A stretch of 64,000 nt of DNA from DYRB01 sp963845265 (GTDB lineage: Bacteria; Pseudomonadota; Gammaproteobacteria; Chromatiales; Chromatiaceae): assembly GCA_963845265.1 (NCBI GenBank), contig CAWJRN010000006.1, forward strand, positions 1 through 64,000. Direction: 5' to 3'. The notes beneath the pieces are model-generated. The model did not search any database and was not told the DNA's origin. It was given only the letters and a program-made list of their open reading frames with translations. Both the position numbers and the translations under genes were made by a program. Below, in pieces: positions 40,525-50,478 of this stretch. How positions within the stretch are numbered: the stretch's first letter is position 1; every line of letters starts with the position of its first letter.

Positions 40525-41580
40525 TCAACCTCGAGCCGCCCGCCAGGCGCTCGGCGTGGTCTGGCACCAGCGACGAAAGGCGCGGGTGAAGGCGGCGGGG
40601 TCGGTATAACCGAGGGCCGCGGCAATGGAGACGACCGGGACGTCGGAATCGCGCAGCAATTGCTGGGCCCATGCCCGGCGCACCTCGCCGAGCAGTTCCC
40701 GGAAGGTAATGCCGCGCCCGCGCAAACGTCGATTCAGGGTACGCCGGTCGACATTGAAGACCTCAGCCACCGAGTCCAGATCGCCGCTGCCGGACAACAA
40801 CAGGTTATAGAGCACCCGCCGGACCTGATCGACGATGTCGCCGCCCTGGGTGGCTTGGGTGTCTATGGTTGCGATGCGCTCCATCAGCGCCCGATACATC
40901 GCCGGGTCGGCACCGGGAACGGGCCGCCCCAACCAGGCCGCAGGGAACGCCAGAGATGTGAACTCGGCGTTGAAGCGCACTGGCGCCCGAAAGATCCGCC
41001 GATAGAGATCACTGTCCGCCGGTTTGACGTGGGCAAACGATACCTCCTGGGGCTGCCAGCTAGGCCCCACCAATGAACGCATCAGGTTGTCGATGATGAC
41101 CATGGCCGCATCATAGATCTGTGCCGTCGCCTCGACCGCCGGCTGATAAATGACATAGCCCAGTTGGGCCCGACCCTCGACGACCGACAGGACCGGGATG
41201 GCGCCGCGATCATGCAGGTGCAGGTTCAGGATGATGTTGCGCAATGCTGTGCCCACATCCAGTGAGTGCGCGCCCAGCAAGCCCACCAGACCCAGGGAGT
41301 CGAGCCCCCCCTTTTGCCCAAGCCGCAGCCCGAAATGTGCGCAGCCGGTACGCGCTACACAAAGTTCCAGGAGCCGCCCGACAACATCGAAGCCAACGTT
41401 GTTTTCGGGGTCGTCGAGGAACCCCGGAGCGAGGCCCGCCTCAGTCAGAACCGCCGCCGGATCCTGGCCCAATTCGCGCAGGACCTCTGGCACGGCCACC
41501 AGGGGGCCAGCCCTCAGAGCCCCGTCCATAACCGCAGCCATTTGTGCCGCCGCTCCGGCGGGTAGAGGCGTTCGCACCAT
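40525..41580 (-). CDS. AraC family transcriptional regulator
   Basis: A 351-residue regulator. The N-terminal half matches the arabinose_bd-type domain (VPEVLRELGQDPAAVLTEAG, CAHFGLRLGQKGGLDSLGLV), the C-terminal half is the double helix-turn-helix (LDSVAEVFNVDRRTLNRRLR, then VSIAAALGYTDPAAFTRAFR and RRWCQTTPSAWR). In related genomes such regulators often sit beside the operon they control; here the minus-strand block of MscS, HdeA-like and sulfatase genes lies downstream, so they are candidate targets (inference). The ligand is unknown. Confidence 0.85.
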   Translation of the reverse strand: MVRTPLPAGAAAQMAAVMDGALRAGPLVAVPEVLRELGQDPAAVLTEAGLAPGFLDDPENNVGFDVVGRLLELCVARTGCAHFGLRLGQKGGLDSLGLVGLLGAHSLDVGTALRNIILNLHLHDRGAIPVLSVVEGRAQLGYVIYQPAVEATAQIYDAAMVIIDNLMRSLVGPSWQPQEVSFAHVKPADSDLYRRIFRAPVRFNAEFTSLAFPAAWLGRPVPGADPAMYRALMERIATIDTQATQGGDIVDQVRRVLYNLLLSGSGDLDSVAEVFNVDRRTLNRRLRGRGITFRELLGEVRRAWAQQLLRDSDVPVVSIAAALGYTDPAAFTRAFRRWCQTTPSAWRAARG

Positions 41581-41758
41581 GACTTAGCCCTTTACCTAAC
41601 GCTCAATGATCGATCTGCGGGCAATCGCACCGCTCCTCGCCCGGGCGGAGCAGTGTATTCCGCCCCGAACCGCTCGGCGCCTGATGGTCCCGCCAACACC
41701 GCAAGGAGCCGTAGCTTAGATTGGGACTGTGGCTACTTGGCCTGTTTGCTCGGCGCCG

Positions 41759-44700
41759 TCAGGGGTCGAGGTCCGACAAGCTGCGGGCCGCGTGCCGCAG
41801 ATCCAGGCGATTGTCGCGCCGGAAGCGCTCTGCCTCCTGGCTCAGGGCGAGCCCGGCCCGCTCAGGACCCCAGAGGGCGACGAGGTCCGCGTTGGGGGCG
41901 TCCTCGGACCAGATCCGCCAGAGTTGGGCGGCGTTGGCCCAGTAGCCGGCCAGGATCTGGTTGCCGTCGGGGCTGAAGGCGGCATCGGTGACGCCGCGCA
42001 GGCCAGCGTCGATGGTCAGGAAGGGCTGGTCGAGGACACCCCTCGGCTCGGTCGGGAGCGCGCCACAGGCGCAAGTCCCCATCCCTTGAGCCGGTCAAGA
42101 CCCAACGCCCGTCCGGGCTGAACTCGGCATACTTGACCCGGGCTCGATGCCCAGCAAGGGTCGCGAGCAGCCCCCCATCTGTCCGCCAGACACGGGCGGT
42201 CTCGTCCAGGGAGGCGGTGACCAGGCTGCCGCCGTCTGGGGCGAAGCGCACTGAGTAGACGGCCGCACTGTGGCCCTTGAGGGGGGGCGCAGCGGTGCAG
42301 CCGGTCGGGCCGACCCGCGTCAGGCTGACGGCGGGGTCCTCGCCGACCCCCGCCAGCCAAGTCCCGTCCGGCGAGAAGGCAAGATCAAACATGGCGCCCG
42401 CTCCCACACCGGCTCCCGCACCACCGGCACCACTGGAGCCCAGGTCGCAGATGCGCTGCCACTGGGCATCGGCGGCCCGGCGCATGACGCGCACCCTCCC
42501 GGCATCGTCTCCCGTGGCCACCAGGACGGCCCCATCCGGTGCGCGGGTCAGGGCCGCGGCCTGCACCCGAGCCCCACCCAGATCGAAGGCAGGGTCTGGG
42601 TCCAGGGGGGCGCAGCTGACGCCGTCCCAGTCCCAGAGCCGCACCGGTCGGCGACGGTCGTCCGATGCCGTCAACAACCAATCCTCATCCGGCCCGAACA
42701 GGACCTGCTTGACCTCCCGGGCGCCGCCCTGCCCGCCCGCGTCCAGCACGCAGCCACTGCCCCGTTTGAGGTCCCAGACCCGGGCCGTGCCGTCGGCGGC
42801 GGCACTGGCGAGCCAGCGCCCGGAGGGGGCGAAGTCGAGCTGGCGAACCCGCCCTGTATGCCCTTCGAGCAGCCACAGTCGCGCCGGACCGCCCCCCGGG
42901 TCGGCACCGTCGAAGAACCATACACCGACCGCGCCAGCGTGCCCGGCGACGGCGTAGATCTGCGACGACTCCCCCAGGTCCTTGGGCAGGGCCTTTGGCG
43001 CCGGCGAGAAGGCCACGGGACCCATGTGATCCGGCTGGGCCATGCGGTAACCGATGCCCGGGATGCGGTGCACACCCCAGACCCGGGCCGAGCCATCCAA
43101 GTCGGAGGAGGTCAGGACCCGAGACCCGTCGGTGCTGAAGCGGGCGTCGGTGACGGCCGCGTCCTGACTGAAGGCGGCGATGTCGCGCCCGGTATAGAGC
43201 CCCCAAAGTCTGGCGGTGCGGTCCTCGGAGGCGGTCAGCACCAGGGGCTCCGCATCCGCGTCGCCATGGGGAGGTGCGAGGCGCACCTGCTGCACAGGCA
43301 GGTCGTGCTGGCCCAGGACCTGGGCAGTGTCCGGGTGGTCAGGGTCCCAGCGCACCACCTGACCGTCGTCGTCCCCGGCTACCAGGTAGCGCCCGTCGAA
43401 GGAGTAGTCGACATCATGCACGGCGCTGGTATGGACCTTGACGGTCTTGTCGCCGTTATGGATGTCTTGGAGACTCACGACCAGGGTACCGTCGCCGGCA
43501 TAGACCCGCACCTGGCTGTCGGCGCAGGCCAGGGCGATGCGCCCGCCCTGGTCGGCGGCGGGGTCGAAGACCGCGCGATTGATGCTGCGGCGAAGCTTGC
43601 CCTCGGGGGGCAGGCGCAACACCTCGGACCGGCTGGCCAGGTCCAGAACCCGCGCCGTGCCATCGGAGGAGGCGGTGGCCAGACGCTGACCACCCGCGTC
43701 GAAGTCCAGTCCGAGGATCTCCCCGTCGTGCAGGGGCAGGTCCATCAATACCTCTCCCGGACCGGACAGGTCCAGCACGCAGACCCCGTAGCGCTGTGGG
43801 CTGACGCGGCCTTCGCGATTGCCGTCCTGGACCGGTGCGGCATCCCCCGAGGTTGCCTCGGCTGCATCCGGTGCGATGGCGTGCGCGATGGCCAGGTGAC
43901 GCCCGGTGGGGTCTAGGGCGATCAGTGGCGCCGAGTCCTCGGCACCGATGGCGCAGGGGAAGTCCGGCGCCGTCCCCAGCGTCGCGGGTAGCCACCAGAC
44001 GCCACCAGGACCCACGGCGACAGGCTTCGCCTCGGCACCGAGCCCAACGAAGGCCAGGTCGAACACGGGGAAGCCGGGCGGGGCTAGATTCGTTTCGAAT
44101 TTCAGGCGTCCCTCCCAGAGTCGCCAAAGGTCGACGCCAGCCTGACCGTCCGCGGTGAGCAATTGCTCGCCGTCGTCGCTGAACACCGGTGAGACCGAGG
44201 TCCGCCCCGGGCTTGGAGCGGCCTCCGGGCCACCCTGGGCCATGGCGATCAGCCGGTTACCCACCAGCACCCGACTCAGGGTATCGGTGGCCTCCTGGGG
44301 CAGATAAGGGGCGGCGGCCAGGGCGTTCATCAGGGCACCCGGGGTGTTGCCCCGGGCAATGTCGGTGTCTGCCGCTGCAAGGAGACTGCGGTGCAGGGCT
44401 ACCCGCACCTTCTGAGAGGCGTCCAGGGCCCAGATGGCAGCGCCCGTCGCCAACACCAGCAGGACCACCAGGGTTGCACCCAGGATCCGCAGGGCCCGGT
44501 TGCGACGGTGCTCGAACCGAAGGTTCAGCTCCGACTGGGCCAGGTACTCGGCCTCCAGTGGCTCCACCTCCCCGCCCAGGGACTCGCTCAGGCCGCGTGC
44601 GGCGGCGAAACCGGAACGGCCCAACAGGTGCTCGCGATTGCAGTCCGTGCGCCGCCACAACAGGGCGCGGCGGGAGACGTGATAGCGCAGTTGCAGGGTC

Positions 44701-46841
44701 TCGCGATTGCCGGCATTGGCCAACCAGTCGCGCACCGGGGCCCAGCCGCTGAGCAGGACGGAGTGGACGAAGCTGGCCCGCGGGCGCCAATCGTCCCAGT
44801 CGGTCCAGTCGTGGGTGATACCGATCGCGGCCTGAGCCCCGGATGGAGGCTGGGCCGCGGGGGCATCCTCGCCGATCGCCGGAGCGGAAGCGGGCTCGCC
44901 ACTGAGGTCATCCAGGGCGCGGGCGGCACGCAGCCGCGAGGGGGTCAGCCGCGCACGCCATTGGGCGCTGGTCTCGCGCAACGCACTGCGCAGATAGGCG
45001 CCCATGCTGTAGTCCACGCGCGGACACGGGGCGTGGGCCTGGGCGTCGCGCTCGGCGTCGAGCACCACCAGACGGGCGGCGACCAGGGCGTTCAACAGGG
45101 CGTGGCAGCCAGGGTCCGCCTCCAGCAGCGTCAGGTCCCCAGCGCGCAGCATGGCTCTGGTGCCGTCCATGGAGATCAGCGCCCGACAGAGCATGGGCAG
45201 GGCGGCGCGGGCCTCCGGGCCGAGCCCGGCCCATACGCCCTCCGCCCGGGCCAGCACCGCCCCGGCCATGCCCCCGCTGGCGCGATAGTCGGCCGCACCC
45301 AGCACCGGGGAAGCCCCCCGGGCCAGGCCCACCTGGTACATGGTCTCCAGGGTGGTCTCCACCAGGGGCGGCCAATGGGGCAGGCCCGCCGCCTCGGCCT
45401 CCAGCAGGTCGACCAGGCTGCGTTCGGCACCAGGGACATGACCCTCCAGCTCGATGCCTGCCACTCGGGTCGGTATCTCCACCACCTGGCGAATCCGAAC
45501 AGGCGCTGGAGGATCGAGCCGATACCAAGCGTCCGGGTCGAACACCGGTGGCACTTCGTGGTCCGGCCCTTCGATCGGGGACTGACCCGCTGCCGCCGCC
45601 AGCAAGGGCAGCAGCGGATGCAGATGGCGCAGACCGGCGGTGCCGAGGACGCCAATCACCCAGACCCGACCGGTGGCGGCCATGGCGCCGACTGCCGCGA
45701 CCAGGATCTCGCGGGTGCCTGACGTCCCCTCCCCCTGGCCTGGCTCCCCCGCCAGCAGCCGGTCCAATGGGTCCAGGACCAGGGCGAGGCGCAGCTCCCC
45801 CTCCGCAACCCCGGTCCGACCACGCTGCTCCCGGCCGAGGAGGTCCAGGGCAGCGGCGACCTGGGCCGCAGCGGCCATGGGTTCGCGGGCGAGCAGGCGG
45901 GCCAGGCTGACCTGATCCAGGCCGAAACCCAGCAGGGTCTCGCCCAGGGCCGTGCGAGCGCACAATCCGGCGGCGAGGGCGGCGAGTGGATCGGCATCGG
46001 GCCCCGGGCTGGGGTCCACCAAGGCGACTCGGCAGCCCGCCACCCCCTCGACGAGGAAGGGTCTGGCCAGGCGCGGCAGGACTCCGGCACAGATCAGGGA
46101 CGTCTTACCGCATCCACTGGGGCCGCTGAGCAGCAAGAAGGGTCTCCCCGGCAGGCGCGCCAGGATCTCGCGGGCCTCGGACTCGCGCCCGGTGAAGATG
46201 CGCGCATCCCCGAGTCCATAGGGGCCGCTCGGCCGGAAGGGGCTACCCCGCCAGTCGCCGACGCCGGTGATGGCTCGCTTCTCCGCCGAGATGCGCCGGT
46301 TGAGCAGCTTGCGCAGCTGCCCCTCCACCAAATCGCGAAAGCCGGCGTCGTCCTCGAAGGTACGGAAGGCGCGGCGGAAGCTCTCATCGGCGTTGAAGAA
46401 ATTCTCCCGGAAGAAGGCCTCCAGCCGACGCCGATCCTCCAAGGCCTCCTGGGTCGCCTCGGCGTTGGTGATGTCCACCAGCTTGGGCCTGGTCTTCTTG
46501 TAGACCAGCACCTCCGGCTGCCCGGCGCGAGCCGACGCCTCCACAGCGTTGACGAACTCCCACTGAGTTCCGGTCATACCGCCGTAGGGCTCATCCGGCA
46601 ACGGGGTGCCGAGCCGGGTCCAGAGCAGGACGACCACGATGTCGCAGTCCGCCGGACGCAGGATGCCGTCCTGGAAGTTGCGGTCGGCGGTCAGGGCCTC
46701 CTCCTCCCAGAGCACCGCCTGCACCTCGAAGTAGGACAGGTACTCCTGGCGCAGCCGTTCGCAGATCTCCTTGAGCAGGGCGCGCTCATGGTCCACGTCG
46801 GACGGGGAAGAAACGAAGATACGGACCTTGGCGTCGTGCAT
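41759..46841 (-). CDS. DUF4062-STAND NTPase-WD40 protein with one 3' frameshift
   Basis: A very large signal-transduction NTPase (about 1,690 residues repaired). ATG 46841 starts a DUF4062 domain (KVRIFVSSPSDVDHERALLK, residues 1-190). A nSTAND NTPase follows: Walker A GPSGCGKTS at 240-248, Walker B LALVLDPLDRLL at 352-363. A winged-helix/TPR-like linker leads to a transmembrane helix at about 783-806 (LGATLVVLLVLATGAAIWAL), then about ten or more WD40 blades. Near 42053 a G-run appears to have one extra base; the last blade (VTDAAFSPDGNQILAGYWAN, AQLWRIW) and tail continue in the next frame to 41759, while the unshifted frame ends at 41862. STAND-WD40 proteins with DUF4062 are often linked to phage defence or programmed death; that role is inferred. 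It diverges from the gene at 47036. Confidence 0.8.
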
Positions 46842-47035
46842 GGGCTACCGATGGAAGGGCTGGACGGTGGAAACGGGGACACGCCCACTATAGCGCGCCC
46901 CGGGTGGACAGGGCTTACCCGCGACTACTCCGGTTTAGGCTGTGCGGCCTGGGAAGCCCGGTCGCAACCCGGGACGCCCTCGCGATACACTGCGCCACCA
47001 GACTCGTCCGATTCCTTGCTTCTCTGCCTTCGCCC

Positions 47036-48826
47036 ATGACTTTCAGCACCCGATCCACCCCGCGCCCGCGCCTAGTTTCGGCCCTGGCCCTGACCCTATT
47101 GGCAACGACCTGGCTTACACCCTCGGGGGCCTTGGCCGCCGCCGATTGCAGACAGGGCGACCAGGTCCACCTCTGGACATCCCCCTTACGACCCACAGCC
47201 GGTGAACCGCTGGAAATCATGGCCGTGGCCACCAACGCCGAGCTGCACACGATCCGAGTGACCGACCCGGCCGGCGGCAAGCATCGCCTGCCCACCAAGT
47301 CCGGCGGCGGGCCGCCCTGGAGCCTACATGGCACGGTCTCGCGCCCTAAGGGCGGGACCTGGCGCATCGAGGCGACCCAACGCGGCCGCCCGGTCGCCTG
47401 TGCGGAGGTGCTCGTGGGTGGTGGCATCGGCGACCGCGGTACCGGGGACTGGGACCTGGCCACTCAAGCCTTCTACGCGGCCTGGATCGAGCACCTGTTC
47501 GATGCCCCGCCCGAGCAGGCCATGAACTTCCCCTCCCTTGCACCGGTGCTACGCGACCCTGAGCGTAACTTCCTGTTCGACTATCTCGGCGCAGGCGAGG
47601 ACAGGCGCCTGCCGGCAGAGCCGGATTGCGCCGACCTGCCCTATTTCCTGCGTGCCTACTTCGCCTGGAAGCTGGGCCTGCCCATCGCCTATCGCGGCTG
47701 CAGCCGAGGCAGCAGTTCCAGCCCGCCCCGCTGCGAGGCACCCACCATAGACAAGGCCCTGATCGGGTCGCCCGCGCCCGAGCGCAGCTTCCGGGACCTG
47801 AGCCGGCGGCTCATGGACCGGGTCCACTCCGGCAGCGGACGCACTGGGCTGAGCGACGAGGCAACCGACTTCTACCCCGTCCCTCTCCAACGCTCTGCCC
47901 TTTGGCCCGGGACCATCTATGCCGATCCCTATGGCCACGTCATGGTCATCGTCAAATGGGTCCCGCAGACCGGCAAGGACGGCGGGCTCTTGCTGGCTGT
48001 CGATGCCCAGCCGGATAACTCGGTGAGCCGAAAACGTTTCTGGGAGGGAACCTTCCTGTTTGCCGAGACACGCAGCGCCGGGCCCGGCTTCAAGGCCCAC
48101 CGCCCGCTCTCGGCAAACGGGGCCCGCCCCCTGTCCAACCGGGAACTGAACGGGCGCGACGGGACCCCGCCCTACTCCACCGAGCAGGCCAGCCTGTCCC
48201 CGGCGGACTTCTACGCCCGCATGGAACGTCTCATCAACCCCAATGGCCTTGATCCGGACGCGGCCTACGACGCCACCCTGGCGGCCCTGATGGAGCAACT
48301 GGAGACGCGGCTGACCTCGGTAGACAATGGCGAGGCCTACATGCGCTCCCACCGGGGGACGGTCATGGCGATGCCCAAGGGGCTGTCCATCTTCGAAACC
48401 ACGGGCCCCTGGGAGGATTACGCCACCCCGTCCCGAGACATGCGCCTGCTGATCGCGATGAAGGTCCTGGAGGGTCTGCCGGAGCGTATCCGCCGCTACC
48501 CGCAGCTCTATGTGCTCCGCGGCGAAAGCCCAGCGGCGGCTGCCACCCGCATCGAGCGACTGCACGCCCGGCGAATCCAGAACCAATCCATCAGCTATCA
48601 GCGCAGTGATGGCAGCACCTGGCGCCTGAGCCTGGCGGACATCTACTCCCGCCGCCCTGGCCTCGAGGTCGGCTACAACCCCAACGACTGCATCGAGCGC
48701 CGCTGGGGCTCGGCCCCCTCGGACCAGGACTACAGTGCCTGTCGCCGCCAGGCCCCCGCAGACCAGCGAGCGCGCATGGAGGAGTACCGCCCCTGGTTCC
48801 GCGAGGCCCGCAGGCCGTCGCGATGA
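47036..48826 (+). CDS. Exported protein of unknown function, possible papain-like fold
   Basis: A 596-residue protein. I choose ATG 47036 because a clean signal peptide follows (LVSALALTLLATTWLTPSGA); the longer upstream frame has no such feature. After a beta-rich segment (residues 25-125) comes ADLPYFLRAYFAWKLGLPIA with YRGC, and later IYADPYGHVMVIVKWV. The Cys-rich loop and the GH in YGHVMVIV are reminiscent of transglutaminase or NlpC/P60 peptidases, but I cannot assign a family. The C-terminal 200 residues are helical. The stop overlaps an ATG of the next frame, and the lipoprotein start is within 45 bp, so the two are probably co-expressed. Confidence 0.75.
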   Translation: MTFSTRSTPRPRLVSALALTLLATTWLTPSGALAAADCRQGDQVHLWTSPLRPTAGEPLEIMAVATNAELHTIRVTDPAGGKHRLPTKSGGGPPWSLHGTVSRPKGGTWRIEATQRGRPVACAEVLVGGGIGDRGTGDWDLATQAFYAAWIEHLFDAPPEQAMNFPSLAPVLRDPERNFLFDYLGAGEDRRLPAEPDCADLPYFLRAYFAWKLGLPIAYRGCSRGSSSSPPRCEAPTIDKALIGSPAPERSFRDLSRRLMDRVHSGSGRTGLSDEATDFYPVPLQRSALWPGTIYADPYGHVMVIVKWVPQTGKDGGLLLAVDAQPDNSVSRKRFWEGTFLFAETRSAGPGFKAHRPLSANGARPLSNRELNGRDGTPPYSTEQASLSPADFYARMERLINPNGLDPDAAYDATLAALMEQLETRLTSVDNGEAYMRSHRGTVMAMPKGLSIFETTGPWEDYATPSRDMRLLIAMKVLEGLPERIRRYPQLYVLRGESPAAAATRIERLHARRIQNQSISYQRSDGSTWRLSLADIYSRRPGLEVGYNPNDCIERRWGSAPSDQDYSACRRQAPADQRARMEEYRPWFREARRPSR

Positions 48827-48867
48827 CAGGGCCGGTAATGTTTCCCGTTTCACCAGGAGTCCATCCC

Positions 48868-49692
48868 TTGTCCATTTCAGCTAAGGCCCAGGCTTGGCGG
48901 GGCACCGCTCGCGCCGCCGTCCCCTACCGGTCCGCCCTGGCCCCGCTGGCAGCCACGGGACTCGCCCTGTGCCTCGCCCTGACCGGGTGCGCCACACCGC
49001 CGCAGACCACCGAGGCCGCCGTGACCTGGGCCGGGCGCCCCGTAGGTCCACCCCCGCCGCCAAACCCAGGGCTGAAGCGGTCCATGATCTCCCGGGCCAA
49101 CCAGGAGTGGGCGTTTTTCGGCAATCAGACCGTCGTCCTCCAGGGGTCGGAGGAGAGCATCCCCCACGTCGGGTATTGGGAGGACGACGGCTACCCCTAC
49201 AGCAACCGGGTCAACGCCTATTGGACCGCTGCGGGCAAACCACGGCTGGACGGTATGGACTGCCAGCAGCCCTGGTCGGCTGCCTTCGTCACCTGGATCA
49301 TGCAGGGCGCCGGTGTGCCGAGGGACCAATTCCCGTCAGCCACCGCCCACTGGATCTACCTCTCCCGCATCATCGATCAGTCCGACTATCCGGGTCGCTG
49401 GTTCGTCCCCCGGCGGGTGGTGGACTACAGCCCGAACCCGGGGGATCTGGTCTGCGCCTCCCGGGGGAACTCCCGCCCGGAGAGCTTCAACGGCTACACC
49501 ACGGCCTCTGCCCTTAGCGGCGCCCAAACTCACTGCGACCTGGTCGTGGCCAAGCAGGACGCCACCCTCGAGGTCGTCGGCGGCAATGTGCGTAACTCGG
49601 TGTCCCGTACCACCCTGGAGCTGGACGCATCGGGTCACCTGAAGCCCGTGCCAAGGCGGCCCTGGTTCGTGATCCTTGAGAATCGGTTGTAG
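48868..49692 (+). CDS. DUF2272 domain lipoprotein
   Basis: Outer-membrane or inner-membrane lipoprotein with a lipobox (LCLALTGC) and a DUF2272 domain: EWAFFGNQTVVLQGSEESIP, RVNAYWTAAGKPRLDGMDCQ, PWSAAFVTWIMQGAGV and HCDLVVAKQDATLEVVGGNV. The conserved Cys in GMDCQQPWSAAF and His in THCDLVV suggest a cysteine-peptidase-like (CHAP/NlpC-like) active site. TTG 48868 has AGGAG 8 nt upstream; ATG 48823 (overlapping the previous stop as ATGA) and ATG 48838 are alternatives with weaker sites. With the preceding exported protein it forms a two-gene cell-envelope unit. Substrate unknown. Confidence 0.75.
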   Translation: MSISAKAQAWRGTARAAVPYRSALAPLAATGLALCLALTGCATPPQTTEAAVTWAGRPVGPPPPPNPGLKRSMISRANQEWAFFGNQTVVLQGSEESIPHVGYWEDDGYPYSNRVNAYWTAAGKPRLDGMDCQQPWSAAFVTWIMQGAGVPRDQFPSATAHWIYLSRIIDQSDYPGRWFVPRRVVDYSPNPGDLVCASRGNSRPESFNGYTTASALSGAQTHCDLVVAKQDATLEVVGGNVRNSVSRTTLELDASGHLKPVPRRPWFVILENRL

Positions 49693-49734
49693 GGGCGACC
49701 CCTCGCGGCCAGCGGGGCAGGAGGCAATGGGGTA

Positions 49735-50292
49735 CTAGTCTTCAAGATCGTCAAGGGCCGTGCGCAGGGCGCGAAACAGCTTGCGCGGACCCTCGGGGCG
49801 ACCGGCCTCGCGGTCGCGCTGGGCGGCACGGACCGCTTGGCGCAGGCCCTGGCGGTCTGCATTCGGGCAGAGGTCGAGCAGTTCGCCCAAGGCCCCGTCA
49901 CCCTCGCCAATCAGGCGGTCGCGCCAGCGCTCGACCCGGTGGTGACGAGCGGCGGCGGCCTGCTCCAGGGCCTGGTGGGAGTCGAGCAGGGCCTCGATGG
50001 CACCCAGGTCCTCGCGCTCCAGCAGGTTGGCTACGCGCTTGACGTGCCTGGGCATGGCCTTGCGGTCCTTGATGCGTGCGGTCTCCGCCACTGCGGCCAG
50101 CGTGGCAGGACTCAGCTCCAGCGGAGCCAGTTCGGCGGCAGACAGGGCGAGCAGACGCCGCGCCGCCTCTTGGATGGCGTGGGAGTCGCGCTTACGCTGG
50201 CTGCGACTGGGTGGACGCTCGCCCTCGTCCTCCAGCAGATCGGGCGTCCGGCCATCGGCGTCCAGGTCGTCGGTCTCGTGTTGTTTGCTCAC
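49735..50292 (-). CDS. darP: Ribosome-associated protein DarP (YjgA, DUF615)
   Basis: A 185-residue small basic protein of the YjgA/DUF615 family, which associates with late 50S assembly intermediates. Visible signatures are PPSRSQRKRDSHAIQEAARR, KAMPRHVKRVANLLERED and VERWRDRLIGEGDGALGELL. The N-terminal 30 residues are acidic (ETDDLDADG), as in homologues. It faces the DUF2272 gene tail-to-tail. Upstream (50310-50340) is a T/A-rich repeat. Confidence 0.9.
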   Translation of the reverse strand: MSKQHETDDLDADGRTPDLLEDEGERPPSRSQRKRDSHAIQEAARRLLALSAAELAPLELSPATLAAVAETARIKDRKAMPRHVKRVANLLEREDLGAIEALLDSHQALEQAAAARHHRVERWRDRLIGEGDGALGELLDLCPNADRQGLRQAVRAAQRDREAGRPEGPRKLFRALRTALDDLED

Positions 50293-50309
50293 AGGGTTAT
50301 ACCGATCCG

Positions 50310-50340
50310 TTTTAAGTTTTAAGTGTTAAGTGTTAAGAGA
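50310..50340. repeat. Short degenerate tandem repeat (AAGTGTT)n
   Basis: The sequence TTTTAAGTTTTAAGTGTTAA followed by GTGTTAAG is about four copies of a 7-bp unit directly upstream of darP. It sits where a promoter spacer would be and could vary in copy number by slippage. Confidence 0.6.
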
Positions 50341-50478
50341 AAGAACTTGGAAACAGAGATCTTTGTCATTGAAAAAACTGGAAATCTACGGGTGTGGGCA
50401 TATCGCGTCCGTCGCCTCGAAACGATTTGAAGCCAGGTGTCGTAAGGATGTGTGGAACCACGGTCCGCGCAGCGGACC

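Noticed and set aside
41700..41760. Sequence GCCGTAGCTTAGATTGGG considered as a tRNA fragment
   Set aside because: No matching acceptor stem or T-loop within 90 bp.
42270..45722. Two long plus-strand open frames (548 and 443 codons)
   Set aside because: Antisense to the STAND-WD40 gene; Gly/Arg/Pro-rich without motifs.
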